Part shown: piece after piece, positions 35,963-45,242 of the stretch | Layout: every line of letters begins with the position of its first letter | Numbering within the stretch: the first letter of the stretch is position 1 | Assembly: GCA_012837335.1 (NCBI GenBank) | Contig: DURM01000015.1 | Location: 1 to 55,900 of the forward strand | Direction of reading: 5' to 3' | From: Bacillota bacterium | GTDB lineage: Bacteria > Bacillota > Limnochordia > Darwinibacteriales > DTU012 | Length of the DNA stretch: 55,900 nt | Notes under the pieces: generated by a model | Database searches by the model: none | Told to the model about the DNA's origin: nothing | What the model saw: only the letters and a program-made list of their open reading frames with translations | Made by a program: the position numbers and the translations under genes

Positions 35963-36886
35963 TTACCGCGCTGGAACTAATCTAAATCCCAATGCCTGAT
36001 AATCAAGTTCAGTTTCAACAAAGAACTTCGAACCTGCTTGAATTTTGACATCTTGGCCTTTAACGAAGTAGCCGCCTACTAATCCAATTGGACCAAGCAG
36101 CAGAACTCCTGCCATGCTCGCACCGGCAGCCAGTTCTAAGCGAGTATTCTGCTCCAGTGCTTTTTCAGAAATTGCCAATCTAATATTGCGCCCATCAAAG
36201 GATTGGATTGATCCAAAATCAATGACAATTCTTCCATTCTTACCGAGATTCCCGGCACTTACAACTTCTGTTACCCGACCGATTCCCTGGGCACCTTTAG
36301 GAATAACAATCCGGCCGTCGATAATCACATCAGATGCAACCTTATATTTTACCTGGTCTCCTACCTTGTTTACCGCTGAATCGACTGTAGTCAGCAGCTG
36401 AATTTCAACCAAAGTAGAAGCGGGAATCTTTACTGGCTCCATATCCAGCTTAGTTGTCCCCCAGATAAACAGCATCAGCTGCTCAAGACGTTCTACAATA
36501 GGACCCGGCTGTGGTTCACCAATAAATTCTAACTCAATTCTCTCCAGCCGTCTCATCAGTGGTTCATTGGCAGTTAGCTGTTCTAAAAAACCCCATTCAA
36601 CCAAGTTTAACTGCAGTTTAAGGCCTGTTCCTTGAATATCACCGGATAAATACTCATCAATGCGGTCGATGCGGGTCATCACTGGACCGGACTGAACTGA
36701 ACCAAAAATTTCCAGCTCGATCTCTTCGACCCGACTGAGAAGGGCTCCGCTCTGGGCTTCACCATACAGCACTCTTTCTAAGTCATTGAGAATTGCTAGA
36801 GGAGAGGTGGTGGACTGAGCCGCAACTGTAAAAGGTGCAGCCAGAATGCCTACAATTACTAGACAGCTAATCAATTTAAACTTCAT
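35963..36886 (-). CDS. Secreted protein with LE-R-E-G repeats, unknown
   Basis: 307 residues with a signal peptide (to about AAQS). Residues about 30-150 hold five degenerate repeats of the form R-xx-xE-x-xxxG-xxxxGpxxxR (RVEEIELEIFGSVQSGPVMT, RLERIELEFIGEPQPGPIVE). The C-terminal half is a beta-rich domain (VEIQLLTTVDSAVNKVGDQV, IPKGAQGIGRVTEVV), which looks like a surface or envelope assembly domain. A glycine-rich hydrophobic segment (GVLLLGPIGLVGGYFV) follows. I do not recognise a named function. It forms a probable two-gene unit with the beta-barrel gene upstream. Confidence 0.72.
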   Translation of the reverse strand: MKFKLISCLVIVGILAAPFTVAAQSTTSPLAILNDLERVLYGEAQSGALLSRVEEIELEIFGSVQSGPVMTRIDRIDEYLSGDIQGTGLKLQLNLVEWGFLEQLTANEPLMRRLERIELEFIGEPQPGPIVERLEQLMLFIWGTTKLDMEPVKIPASTLVEIQLLTTVDSAVNKVGDQVKYKVASDVIIDGRIVIPKGAQGIGRVTEVVSAGNLGKNGRIVIDFGSIQSFDGRNIRLAISEKALEQNTRLELAAGASMAGVLLLGPIGLVGGYFVKGQDVKIQAGSKFFVETELDYQALGFRLVPAR

Positions 36887-36900
36887 AATGTTCCTCCTTG

Positions 36901-38115
36901 TTAGAATCTGATGGAAAAACCAGCAAACGCCCGATCAACATCGCTGAAATCAATCAAGCGGTAATCTAACTTAAATGACATTTCCTGCGAAAAATCATAA
37001 TTAAACCCAATCGAGGCCTTAGTCTGATCAGACCCCTTAACTGAGTCATCCTCACTCGGATCGCGTTCTTGATTCCATTCCTGCGAGACACCAAGTGTAA
37101 GGCGGCCTTGAGAGATCGGGATGTCAACATCGATACTGGTACTGAGCTGAGAAATTGTCTTTAAGTTAGCATTATATCCCGCTCTAATTGAGAGAGTATT
37201 GGGACCACCATAGGTTAAATCTAAACTAGCCTTTGTTCCTTCTTCAACATTGTCCTCGGTCTGCACTAATCCCCTAAGCTCCATATTGCCAAACCGGCCT
37301 CGAGCACCTAATTGGAAAATTCCCGGTTCCAGTGGCTGGGACAGATTATGGAGGTATTGACCCTCAAGCACAATGTCTTTAAATATCGAGTATTCGCCGA
37401 TAATCCCGGCATAACCGGTAGTCTCATCTTCCGCATCTCCCTCTGACAAAGAGTATCCGGCACCGAAGTACCAATCTGACGACCAGAGTGGTACCAAACT
37501 ATTAATCAAGATCTGGGTGTCTTCCTCTTCATCACCGAAGTATTTGCTTAAAACACGCTCGCGGTTAAAAGCTGCGCCTTGACTGTGATTAGACTGCACG
37601 GCAAGATTCTGTGCTGACACGCTTCCGCTGAAATTGATCAGCGAATCAGTCTCCTTAGCTGCGGTTTCTTCCGAAGCGATAACTAAGGATTCAATCGGAT
37701 GCAGATCTTCGATCCAATAGCCGAGCACATTCAGCTCACTGCGGTACTCATAAGCCAATGCTGCTAAAACCAAGATCTGCTGATCTGATAACCGCATATT
37801 TCCCGCAGCCCTTTGATTGTAATCAGCAATGATTTCCTGAAGGTTGATTTTCCGGCTGACTCCAAAGCGCTGGATGCGCGAGCTGTTGCTCAGATCAATA
37901 CTCTGAATTGTGTTTGCTACAGCTAAAGACACCTGATAGCGGTTTTCAGGATTTATATCTCTATATAAATCACCAAACGGCTGATCTACCAAATAGTTGA
38001 CAGCATCATAAATCCACTGCTCAGTGTTCTGGGCCTGGGCATAACAGGTTGTTGCCGGCAGCAAAAGCATTATCACCATTGCCAACATAAAAATGATGAC
38101 AATTCGTTTGTTCAC
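36901..38115 (-). CDS. Probable outer-membrane beta-barrel protein, unknown
   Basis: 404 residues. A signal peptide (ending near CYAQ) is followed by a helical N-terminal part (about 30-145). Then come alternating hydrophobic strands to the end, closing with DRAFAGFSIRF; a terminal phenylalanine after a strand is the usual barrel signature. A GTG start has GGGGGGG upstream. It probably works with the envelope protein encoded 14 bases downstream, perhaps in export or anchoring of the polysaccharide. Confidence 0.7.
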   Translation of the reverse strand: MNKRIVIIFMLAMVIMLLLPATTCYAQAQNTEQWIYDAVNYLVDQPFGDLYRDINPENRYQVSLAVANTIQSIDLSNSSRIQRFGVSRKINLQEIIADYNQRAAGNMRLSDQQILVLAALAYEYRSELNVLGYWIEDLHPIESLVIASEETAAKETDSLINFSGSVSAQNLAVQSNHSQGAAFNRERVLSKYFGDEEEDTQILINSLVPLWSSDWYFGAGYSLSEGDAEDETTGYAGIIGEYSIFKDIVLEGQYLHNLSQPLEPGIFQLGARGRFGNMELRGLVQTEDNVEEGTKASLDLTYGGPNTLSIRAGYNANLKTISQLSTSIDVDIPISQGRLTLGVSQEWNQERDPSEDDSVKGSDQTKASIGFNYDFSQEMSFKLDYRLIDFSDVDRAFAGFSIRF

Positions 38116-38207
38116 AACAACCCCCCCATTCTGATATTTATCCTGATTTAAATTTCGCCAAAGGTGTCCAGAAACCTCCCCAATTCAAGATTTTTGTCTA
38201 AATTCCT

Positions 38208-38612
38208 TTATTTACCAGATAGGTAACGGTGAGCCAAAATCACTGCGACATAGTCGTCGATGGGTACCGGTGGTGTCTGAAGCGAAACAGGCAGAAGTCT
38301 CCGCCACCGCCGCGGTGGATTATACTTCCAATAAAGGGAACGGGCTTCAACGCTTGATAGGTGCTCATCAATTGTCACAATTCGTTCAGCTGCTTCCGGA
38401 ATTTTATCTACTAGTTCTTGGATAAATGCTCTGCTGCCGGTTCTATCCCCAATAACAATGGGACCGGCTTCTGTCATGAGAGTTTTTATCCTCTCGACAA
38501 GATGCTTTCGAGGCACTATCTCCTTGACCAGGATTTCTTCCCCCCGCACCATCGCCAAGCCGCACTTTTCACTACCGGGATCAACAGCCATAATTGTTTC
38601 TCTGGAGTCCAT
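38208..38612 (-). CDS. YqgF/RuvC-like nuclease-fold protein
   Basis: 134 residues. The RNase H-like fold of the YqgF/RuvC group is suggested by the first strand IMAVDPGSEKCGLAMVRGEE (with the metal Asp), the middle strand GPIVIGDRTGS, VTIDEHLSSVEARSLYW and the final acidic helix IDDYVAVILAHRYL. It is a divergent relative and not necessarily the housekeeping pre-16S rRNA nuclease. The ATG at 38612 has AAGGGG 8 bases upstream; a frame to 38642 is less likely. Confidence 0.72.
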   Translation of the reverse strand: MDSRETIMAVDPGSEKCGLAMVRGEEILVKEIVPRKHLVERIKTLMTEAGPIVIGDRTGSRAFIQELVDKIPEAAERIVTIDEHLSSVEARSLYWKYNPPRRWRRLLPVSLQTPPVPIDDYVAVILAHRYLSGK

Positions 38613-38665
38613 AATTATCCCCTTAATGTATCCTATTCGCAAAGCATTAATTGTTTCTGATCGTA

Positions 38666-38699
38666 AAAAATACCCACACGAAGCCGTGTGGGTATTTTT
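38666..38699. terminator. Bidirectional terminator after ompM
   Basis: AAAAATACCCACACG (38666-38680) pairs perfectly with CGTGTGGGTATTTTT (38685-38699) around AAGC. T runs exist both ways; it ends the ompM transcript before the YqgF-like gene. Confidence 0.93.
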
Positions 38700-38718
38700 A
38701 TTGCATTTTAACTTCAGC

Positions 38719-41289
38719 CTAGAAGGAGAATCCTAAGCCAGCTTTGATTTCATCAACGTTTTCTGCTGTTTCGTCAGCGAGGTTGATGTTAACTCTCTTA
38801 GCTGACATGTTCAGCTTCATACCTTCAGCAAATCCATAACCGGCTGTTACGTGATGAGTCATTTGGTTAGCAAACTCATCAGCGGTTTCATCATCCCTTG
38901 GCAGAATTAACTCGAAGTTATAGCCTAAATCTAAGGCTGCGCCACCAAGGTCTTTACCGTAACCGACACTAGCATTTACAAAGCTCAGGTCTTTACCAGT
39001 CCACTTGCCTGGATTACGCCAATCGCCATCGATGTAGTTGTTAGCATATGTGAAGCTACCATCAACATCGAGACCGAACAGCTCTAGGCCTGTGCCCACT
39101 TTAAATTGAGTGTGGACATCGTTTTCTTCAACTGCAGGATCGTCGTTGAGCTTCCAGCCATATGCAGCAGAGAGATTGATTGGCAGGAAGATATTCAATT
39201 CGTATCCAGCGTTCAGCATTGTGGAGTTGATGAGGTTGTCACCAGCTGCGTTCTTTTCATTGTATGTGCTTGCAGCCAGGTCAATGCCGAACAGGTTTGC
39301 GCCAGCGTCAAGCGCCAGTCTGGTTTGAGCATCGCTGTCGGTGAAGCCTCTGCTGGTCAGGTTGCCTTCACCAAATCTTGCACCAGCTTTGGTCCATCTT
39401 GCATCAAGGCTCAATACGCCGATTTCAGCGCCGAGATTAACGTCAAACAGCATAGCATCTGTGAGACTGATCTCGTCTTCGGTATCAAAACGGTCTAATA
39501 CCGCTTTAACATCATAGTCTAAGCCAAGCACAGTACCAAACAGGCCAGCTGCAACAGCTGTTTCATCAGCATAGGTTAAGCTCTTATCTGTGTAAGCAGC
39601 ACCGGTCAGTTTGAAGCCAAATGCTGGTACCAGTGAATACTTAGCACCTAATGCTAACATACCGTCGCTAGTTCTTTGACCTGCAAGGGCATAAACATCC
39701 ATATCGCCTAAAGCGATGTCAGCAAGAACCGCTCTATTTGGTTTAACACTCAATGCGTTGGTATCGAATCTCTTTGGAACATCTCCGCCAATAGTACCTA
39801 AAGCAAAGCGGTTAATCGGAGTATCGCTTACAACTTCAAGTACATAGTTATCAAAGGTGGCAACATTTGCCGGGAGATCAGTTTTGCCGCCTAATGTTAA
39901 GCTGGCAGTTGTACCTTCGCTGAGGCGAGCAGTTAACTTGGTTTCAAGTTTGGTTTCGGACCACAGATCTTTTTCATACTCTTTAAGAATACCTTGAGCA
40001 CTGTCCAGATCAACTTTGTTGTCGCCTACAACAGTGGAAACCTTGGTTGTTCCAGTTTCATAATTGATGGAGCCGGATAATTTAACTTTAGTAGCTTCGT
40101 CAACTTTAGCATCGAGCTCAGCTACAGCTGCTTCTACGCCTGTTACAGCTGCTTCTACGCCTGTTACAGCAGCTTCAACATCAGCTACGCGGCTGTCAAG
40201 GCCAGCATACAGTTTTTCTAAATCATCAATGCGCACTCCAAGCAGAGCAAGCTCTTCAGCAAATTCATTGTTAACAGCAGTAAATGTGTTGGCTAATGCC
40301 AGTACTTCTGCATCCAAAGCGCTTTGAAGTGCAGTTACATCGCCTTCAAGAGCTGCGATTAAGCCGTTAACAGTGTTGATATCTTCAGCGTGCGCAGCTT
40401 TCAGAACATCAACCTCTCTGGTTACGCGGCCGAGACGGTCGTTAATGCGGCTTGTGACCATCTGAACGTAATCAGCATTGCTTTCAACTACGTATTCCAG
40501 GTCGTAGAATCTTGCATCTACTTCTTCACCAGTTACATAGTCAGCAGAAATCAAGTCAACTTCTCTGGTTACCCGGTCTAAACGGTCAGAAAGTCTGTTG
40601 GTAACCATTTTAGTATACTGAGCATTATTGAAGATATCTTCTTCGATTGCCCATAAGCTGGAAGCTAAAACTTCCTCAGCGATAGCTCTAACAACATCTT
40701 CATCAACGTCTTCTACAACTACTCTTTCAATTACGCCAGTTTCGACGATTGTTTCGGTAGCTAATTCTTTAGCTTCAGCTAAGTATTCTTTAGTTAACTC
40801 GCCAACTAATGCAGCGATAACAGCTTCAGCTTCTTCAGTCATTACAAACGGACGCTCAACCGGTTGAATTTCAACAACATCTTTAGCAGAAACTGCTTCT
40901 TGAACTGCAATGTCCAGCTCAGCCAGTTTAGCCTCGATTAATTCAGCCAGTTCATTTGTAATAGTTTCTAACTCAGCTAAAATATCTGCAGTGATGCGCT
41001 CTTGAACGCCAGCGGTATTCGAGATAACCTGGCTTTCAACTAAAGCTTCCAATCTTGCTAAGGCACGCGCGAATACCATAGCAGCTTCATAACGAGTCAT
41101 TGTTCTGGTCCCACCGAATGTACCATCAGGGTAACCTTCAACCAAACCTACCGCAGCAAGTTTAGTTACTGAATCATAAGCCCAGTGGTGCGCCGGTACA
41201 TCTGAAAACGGATTGCTTGCGAAAACAGATGTAGTCATAGCGAGAACTAATACTGCTGCTAATACTACTGAAACTCTTTTCAAGTTCAT
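38719..41289 (-). CDS. ompM: SLH-domain outer-membrane porin, OmpM type
   Basis: 856 residues. A signal peptide (to about VFAS) is followed by one SLH domain at about 25-85 (FSDVPAHHWAYDSVTKLAAV, YPDGTFGGTRTMTRYEAAMV), which binds modified peptidoglycan. A long coiled-coil stalk spans about 85-400. It contains two copies of an R-L-x-DRL-x-RVTREVD unit and a triple VEAAVTG repeat. A beta-barrel runs from about 405 to the final FSF. It tethers the outer membrane and forms a pore. It is strongly expressed to judge from AGGAGG, its own leader and a strong terminator. Confidence 0.93.
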   Translation of the reverse strand: MNLKRVSVVLAAVLVLAMTTSVFASNPFSDVPAHHWAYDSVTKLAAVGLVEGYPDGTFGGTRTMTRYEAAMVFARALARLEALVESQVISNTAGVQERITADILAELETITNELAELIEAKLAELDIAVQEAVSAKDVVEIQPVERPFVMTEEAEAVIAALVGELTKEYLAEAKELATETIVETGVIERVVVEDVDEDVVRAIAEEVLASSLWAIEEDIFNNAQYTKMVTNRLSDRLDRVTREVDLISADYVTGEEVDARFYDLEYVVESNADYVQMVTSRINDRLGRVTREVDVLKAAHAEDINTVNGLIAALEGDVTALQSALDAEVLALANTFTAVNNEFAEELALLGVRIDDLEKLYAGLDSRVADVEAAVTGVEAAVTGVEAAVAELDAKVDEATKVKLSGSINYETGTTKVSTVVGDNKVDLDSAQGILKEYEKDLWSETKLETKLTARLSEGTTASLTLGGKTDLPANVATFDNYVLEVVSDTPINRFALGTIGGDVPKRFDTNALSVKPNRAVLADIALGDMDVYALAGQRTSDGMLALGAKYSLVPAFGFKLTGAAYTDKSLTYADETAVAAGLFGTVLGLDYDVKAVLDRFDTEDEISLTDAMLFDVNLGAEIGVLSLDARWTKAGARFGEGNLTSRGFTDSDAQTRLALDAGANLFGIDLAASTYNEKNAAGDNLINSTMLNAGYELNIFLPINLSAAYGWKLNDDPAVEENDVHTQFKVGTGLELFGLDVDGSFTYANNYIDGDWRNPGKWTGKDLSFVNASVGYGKDLGGAALDLGYNFELILPRDDETADEFANQMTHHVTAGYGFAEGMKLNMSAKRVNINLADETAENVDEIKAGLGFSF

Positions 41290-41673
41290 CAGCGATAACC
41301 TCCTAAAATTAATATTTTGCCAAACCTCTGCTCGATCAGTTCAGCATAGCCGCACAACGAGTTTCCCTGTTTCCTCGCCATAGCAGCTCCGCCGCTGATT
41401 TCAACTTCCTCTGCGACTTGGCCTTAGTAGATATAATACTTTATGTATGAGACGAACTCCTCCTTTCCAAATCATTATTACATAGTTAGAAAAAAGGAAA
41501 AAGACCTACTTCACAAGACTATCTTTTTCTCTCTTTCTACACTTCTCAAGTATATTCCTTCTATGAAAAATAATTTTTTTGAGGGTAGATATGGTGAAAA
41601 AGTAGTTACAGCACGGTACCATAACTACTTTTTCATTTCATCATTATTATACTAAATATCCGCGCGTCTGTCA
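41290..41673. other. 384-bp intergenic region with the ompM leader
   Basis: No gene is supported here. The part 41290-41420, read on the minus strand, looks like a long ompM 5' leader. Short complementary arms (GCCAA near 41420, TTGGC near 41320) could close a domain holding an AGCGGC-GGA-GCTGCT hairpin and a CGAG...CTCG hairpin. The rest is A/T-rich. A TATTAT near 41430 may be the -10 box. A weak AAAAAGA/TCTTTTT stem lies at 41498-41528. The terminator of the DUF3084 gene occupies 41596-41634. A 70-codon plus-strand frame here has no ribosome site and looks spurious. Confidence 0.55.
41596..41634 (-). terminator. Terminator after the DUF3084 gene
   Basis: GAAAAAGTAGTTA (41596-41608) and TAACTACTTTTTC (41622-41634) pair perfectly with a 13-base loop. 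The A/T-rich outer part of the stem supplies the T tract on the minus strand. Confidence 0.82.
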
Positions 41674-42774
41674 CTAATCCGAAGTAACTTCCAGCTTAAG
41701 TTTAACAGGGCCTTCGGCAGCGTACGTATCTGCTAGGACAACAGCCCGTATTCTCACTCTGCCGGTTTCTTCCTTAGCCTGTGCTATTGCTTTCATGAAT
41801 TCATTGCCGTCAACCTCGACTGCTCCTCCGCCAATCGAAGTGATCATGCCCTCCCGGACCGCCACAGCATTGACCTTGTTTAGAAGCTCCAGAATCACCC
41901 TGTCTAAATCGATCTCAATATCAGGATCGAGTACCGTCTCTTCAAGTACCATGCCTTCTGGAAAAACCAATTCATTTTTGATGATGCCTAGATAAGCTTT
42001 GACCGGCTCTCCCACAACCGTGTTTGTTTCTGACAGCACACGCACCACAAACAAGCCCTGCTCCTGTTGAATGTACAAAGCAGCAAAATCCACAGCATCT
42101 TGAGGAATGATGATCGCAGACTCGGAATCACCGTCAACCCTGGCTCCTAATTGATAAGCAACTCGGTCGGCAGTTTTTAAAACATCATAAAGGCGGGTGT
42201 AGTTCTCCTCAAGATCTGAACTGGCCTCGATTACCTGCGCGTAAATAATCTCATCTGAGCGAAAAGCTACGTTACCTAACCGAATAAAGGACTGCACGAC
42301 TTTTAGTTCATCATATTCCGCTTCCAGCTCATCATATTCCTTCTGCAGTCGAGCACGCATCTGCTCCAGCTCATTGTACTGAGCGCGTGTTTCCTCCAAG
42401 TGCAATTGTGCCAGCGCCAAATCTGCCGCAGCAGCATCTCGCTGCTTAATAAGTGTCTGCAGATCTTGCTCCATCTGCGCCATTGTCTCCACACTCTGCT
42501 CCAACTGCTGCTGGTTGCGGGCGAGAGTTTCCTGAATCTCCTTCATCTCAAAAAGCGCAGTCCGCACATCATCAGATGCGATTGTTAGGATAACAATCGA
42601 AGCCACAGAAATAAAAATACCGGTAAAAATCGTAATAATAATTCCGGTGTATTTTGGACGCAGACCAAACAAAGTGAGCCGCTTCCGACCGACTTTCATG
42701 CCGATTTTATCACCGATGTAAGCGATTACTCCCCCGATGAAGGCAAGGATTAATATTAATGTAAATCCATACAT
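41674..42774 (-). CDS. DUF3084 membrane coiled-coil protein
   Basis: 366 residues. Two N-terminal membrane helices (FTLILILAFIGGVIAYIGD and IIITIFTGIFISVASIVIL) flank the conserved KIGMKVGRKRLTLFGLRPKY loop, which marks DUF3084. A coiled coil follows (about 75-160), and a mixed alpha/beta C-terminal domain reaches the end. The family is known from cyanobacteria and Firmicutes but has no assigned role. It is co-directional with lptB, lpxB-like and fabZ and ahead of ompM, which suggests an envelope function. Confidence 0.88.
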   Translation of the reverse strand: MYGFTLILILAFIGGVIAYIGDKIGMKVGRKRLTLFGLRPKYTGIIITIFTGIFISVASIVILTIASDDVRTALFEMKEIQETLARNQQQLEQSVETMAQMEQDLQTLIKQRDAAAADLALAQLHLEETRAQYNELEQMRARLQKEYDELEAEYDELKVVQSFIRLGNVAFRSDEIIYAQVIEASSDLEENYTRLYDVLKTADRVAYQLGARVDGDSESAIIIPQDAVDFAALYIQQEQGLFVVRVLSETNTVVGEPVKAYLGIIKNELVFPEGMVLEETVLDPDIEIDLDRVILELLNKVNAVAVREGMITSIGGGAVEVDGNEFMKAIAQAKEETGRVRIRAVVLADTYAAEGPVKLKLEVTSD

Positions 42775-42813
42775 CCGCAGCTCACCCCTTTTAGTTACTT
42801 TCCAGCTTCTGCA

Positions 42814-43533
42814 CTACAATCGAAATTCACTGCCCAAGTAGTACTGCCGCGCCAACTGATCTTCTGCCACATCGGCCACCCCGCCTGAAACCAGAATCCT
42901 GCCTTCGTGCATAATGTAAGCCCGATCAGTAATTCTTAGGGTTTCCCGAACATTGTGATCGGTGACCAATATACCCAGATTTCTCGCTCTTAGGGAAGCA
43001 ATAATCTGCTGAATATCACTAACAGCGATGGGATCCACTCCCGCAAAAGGCTCATCCAGAAGCAAAAACGAAGGATTGCCTGCTAAAGCCCTAGCAATCT
43101 CTGTTCTTCTGCGCTCACCCCCGGACAGCTGGTACCCCTTCTGATCCCGCACATGTTCTAAGCGGAATTCCTTGAGCAGACTCTCCAGTCTATCCAGGCG
43201 CTCTTCATGGGTTAATTGGTTCAAAGATAGCACTGCCATTATATTCTCAGCAACCGTTAACTTCCTGAACACTGACGGCTCCTGCGGCAGATAGGCAATT
43301 CCCATCCGTCCGCGTCGGTACATTGGCATGCGGGTAATATTATGGTTATCAAGAATAATTGCACCGGCATCTGCCCGCTCTAAACCGACAATCATCGCAA
43401 AAGTTGTGGTCTTGCCTGCGCCATTAGAACCGAGCAGGCCAACGATTTCACCGCGTTTAACCTGGATGCTTACTTCGTTTACTACTGTCCGCTTCCCATA
43501 GCGCTTAACTAAATCTGTGGCGACAATACTCAC
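42814..43533 (-). CDS. lptB: LptB-type ATPase of the LPS export transporter
   Basis: 239 residues. It powers LptF/G in extraction of lipopolysaccharide-like lipid from the inner membrane. Motifs are [20 protein letters not shown] (Walker A), [20 protein letters not shown] (Q-loop, the typical LptB YLPQE), [15 protein letters not shown] (signature), [20 protein letters not shown] (Walker B) and [10 protein letters not shown] (switch). The GTG start has AAGGAG about 11 bases upstream. Its membrane partner is in the separate cluster at 49-52 kb. Confidence 0.95.
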   Translation of the reverse strand: MSIVATDLVKRYGKRTVVNEVSIQVKRGEIVGLLGSNGAGKTTTFAMIVGLERADAGAIILDNHNITRMPMYRRGRMGIAYLPQEPSVFRKLTVAENIMAVLSLNQLTHEERLDRLESLLKEFRLEHVRDQKGYQLSGGERRRTEIARALAGNPSFLLLDEPFAGVDPIAVSDIQQIIASLRARNLGILVTDHNVRETLRITDRAYIMHEGRILVSGGVADVAEDQLARQYYLGSEFRL

Positions 43534-43550
43534 GGGCTCGACCGCTCCTT

Positions 43551-44690
43551 CTAACCGATGTTCAGCATTTTTGCAATGATCTGCGCAGCTCGTGCCACAG
43601 CTCCGCTGGTTCCAAATTCAGCCGGCAGACGCTTCAGTTTTTTAAGATATTCAGCTTTGCCATCCTGGTCTTCCAATAAAGCAACTACTGTCTCAGCAAC
43701 CTTAGCTTCAGTAAAATCATTCTGGACTAATTCCGGAACTACACTGTCCTGCATCAAAAAATTGATCATTGCAAATGGAGATTTGCGCAGCAGCATTTTA
43801 TTTAAAAAGTAAGTTGTAGTAGCTACTTTATGTACTGCTACTGCAGGCACATGGGTTAAAGCTGCTAGTATGCTTGCTGATCCACTGGTAACGACAGCCA
43901 CATCCGCATAGTTAAGAATCCCATATACATCATCAGTGAATGTCACCGCATCTACATCCCATTTTTCAATCAGTTTGTCGCAGCATCCCTGATTGATTGA
44001 CTGGGGAACAGCTACTACGGTCTGCACTGCGCGCTCCTCAACATTGATTCGGTTAACTGCTTTGAATAATGTGGGGAGATAGACTTTTACCTCAGTTTCC
44101 CGCAGTCCCGGTACAAGTGCCACAATTGGCTTATCACTGCTTAAGTTCAGTTCGTCAATCATTTCAGGCCTGGGCTTTACAGCAGCGATATCGACTAATG
44201 GATGGCCCGCAAATTCTACATCGATGCCGTGCTTTTGACACAGCTCAGACTCATAGCGCGAAACCGCAATTACCTTATCCACCACCTCTGCGAGACGGGA
44301 TATCTTAACATCTTCAGTGTCCCAATTTAAAGGGGAATTATAATATACAACCGGAATTTCCTTGGTCTTTGCCAATTCAACTAATTTTAAGCTGAATACC
44401 GGCAGCCCGATTTGAATTACTAAGCCGGGCTGGAATTTATCCATCGCTTCTGAGATTCGCTGAACCAAGCGTTTAACAACATGAGAAGCCCTGAGCGCCT
44501 CGAATCCACCCAGGTTCTCTAATTCCGAAATGTTATAGATGAGTTCCACACCATTTTCATCCATCAGCGCTCCGCCAACTCCCAGCAGCGCCAGATCCGG
44601 TATAACCCCCTTTAATGCTTGTGCTAATTGAGCTCCATAAAGATCACTAGAGTTATCACTGCCAATGATCATGATGCGTTTCTGTGCCAT
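43551..44690 (-). CDS. LpxB-like glycosyltransferase, divergent
   Basis: 379 residues of the LpxB (GT19) family: [52 protein letters not shown] and [20 protein letters not shown] are recognisable. True LpxB joins two acylated glucosamine units in lipid A synthesis. Here the N-terminal GEASGD motif reads GSDNSSD, and the segment [13 protein letters not shown] has Gly and Val where E. coli has the important Asp89 and Asp98 (aligned by eye). The Arg of the PGxR motif is kept. The substrate may therefore differ from the classical one. It lies 2 bases after fabZ and 17 before lptB. Confidence 0.82.
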   Translation of the reverse strand: MAQKRIMIIGSDNSSDLYGAQLAQALKGVIPDLALLGVGGALMDENGVELIYNISELENLGGFEALRASHVVKRLVQRISEAMDKFQPGLVIQIGLPVFSLKLVELAKTKEIPVVYYNSPLNWDTEDVKISRLAEVVDKVIAVSRYESELCQKHGIDVEFAGHPLVDIAAVKPRPEMIDELNLSSDKPIVALVPGLRETEVKVYLPTLFKAVNRINVEERAVQTVVAVPQSINQGCCDKLIEKWDVDAVTFTDDVYGILNYADVAVVTSGSASILAALTHVPAVAVHKVATTTYFLNKMLLRKSPFAMINFLMQDSVVPELVQNDFTEAKVAETVVALLEDQDGKAEYLKKLKRLPAEFGTSGAVARAAQIIAKMLNIG

Positions 44691-44692
44691 TG

Positions 44693-45142
44693 TTATTGAT
44701 TGGCTCCTCTCTTTGTAAGCACAAAAGTCAGCTCGCTTTCCGCTGCAGTTTCACCGTCAACTTCAGCTTTTGCGGCGACCTTTACAATCCGGCTTCTGGC
44801 CCGCAGCACCTCAATCTCAATCACCAGCTGATCTCCGGGCCGCACCATTTTTCGAAACTTCGCCTGATTGACAGCGGCTAAAAGCGGAACCAAAGTTTCA
44901 TCTGGATCATCTGAATCAGGATCGGCTGCTACCGCCAGCCCTCCTGCTTGAGCCATGGCTTCAATGATCAATACGCCCGGCATGACAGGAAAATGGGGAT
45001 AATGTCCCTGAAAAAAGGGCTCGTTTATAGTTACATTTTTAACTGCGACTAACCTTTTTCCTCTTTCCCATTCCAGCACCCTGTCCACCATCAGAAACGG
45101 ATAGCGGTGAGGGAGCTGATGTAGGATCTGATCAATATTCAC
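44693..45142 (-). CDS. fabZ: 3-hydroxyacyl-ACP dehydratase FabZ
   Basis: 149 residues. It dehydrates 3-hydroxyacyl-ACP in fatty acid synthesis. Motifs are LPHRYPFLMVDRV and FFQGHYPHFPVMPGVLIIEA MAQ, with the catalytic His and Glu. The GTG start has AGAAGGTGG upstream. In diderm bacteria it commonly sits with lipid A genes because it competes for the same hydroxyacyl substrate; here only the LpxB-like gene is next to it. Confidence 0.96.
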   Translation of the reverse strand: MNIDQILHQLPHRYPFLMVDRVLEWERGKRLVAVKNVTINEPFFQGHYPHFPVMPGVLIIEAMAQAGGLAVAADPDSDDPDETLVPLLAAVNQAKFRKMVRPGDQLVIEIEVLRARSRIVKVAAKAEVDGETAAESELTFVLTKRGANQ

Positions 45143-45175
45143 CAGGTATCCACCTTCTTGCTTAACAAATTTAGA

Positions 45176-45200
45176 AAATAAGCCGAGATTCCCTCGGCTT
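45176..45200 (-). terminator. Terminator after the GlnQ-like ATPase gene
   Basis: AGCCGAG (45181-45187) and CTCGGCT (45193-45199) form a perfect stem. On the minus strand ATTTTC follows. It separates the ABC pair from fabZ. Confidence 0.75.
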
Positions 45201-45242
45201 GTTTTAATAGTTCGGCACTAAAAAGTTTTTTCCTGCCAGGGC

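Noticed and set aside
40064-40867. Several plus-strand frames opposite the SLH porin gene
   Set aside because: They are repetitive Ser/Thr/Ala-rich shadows of the coiled-coil region of the porin on the other strand.
41290-41425. Known riboswitch class in the ompM leader
   Set aside because: I compared it by eye with the conserved cores of c-di-GMP, cobalamin, SAM, THF, fluoride and purine riboswitches and found no match.
41443-41655. A 70-codon plus-strand frame in the ompM intergenic region
   Set aside because: It has no family likeness, it runs through a terminator stem, and its composition is that of A/T-rich spacer DNA. A purine-poor region precedes it, so no ribosome site is seen.
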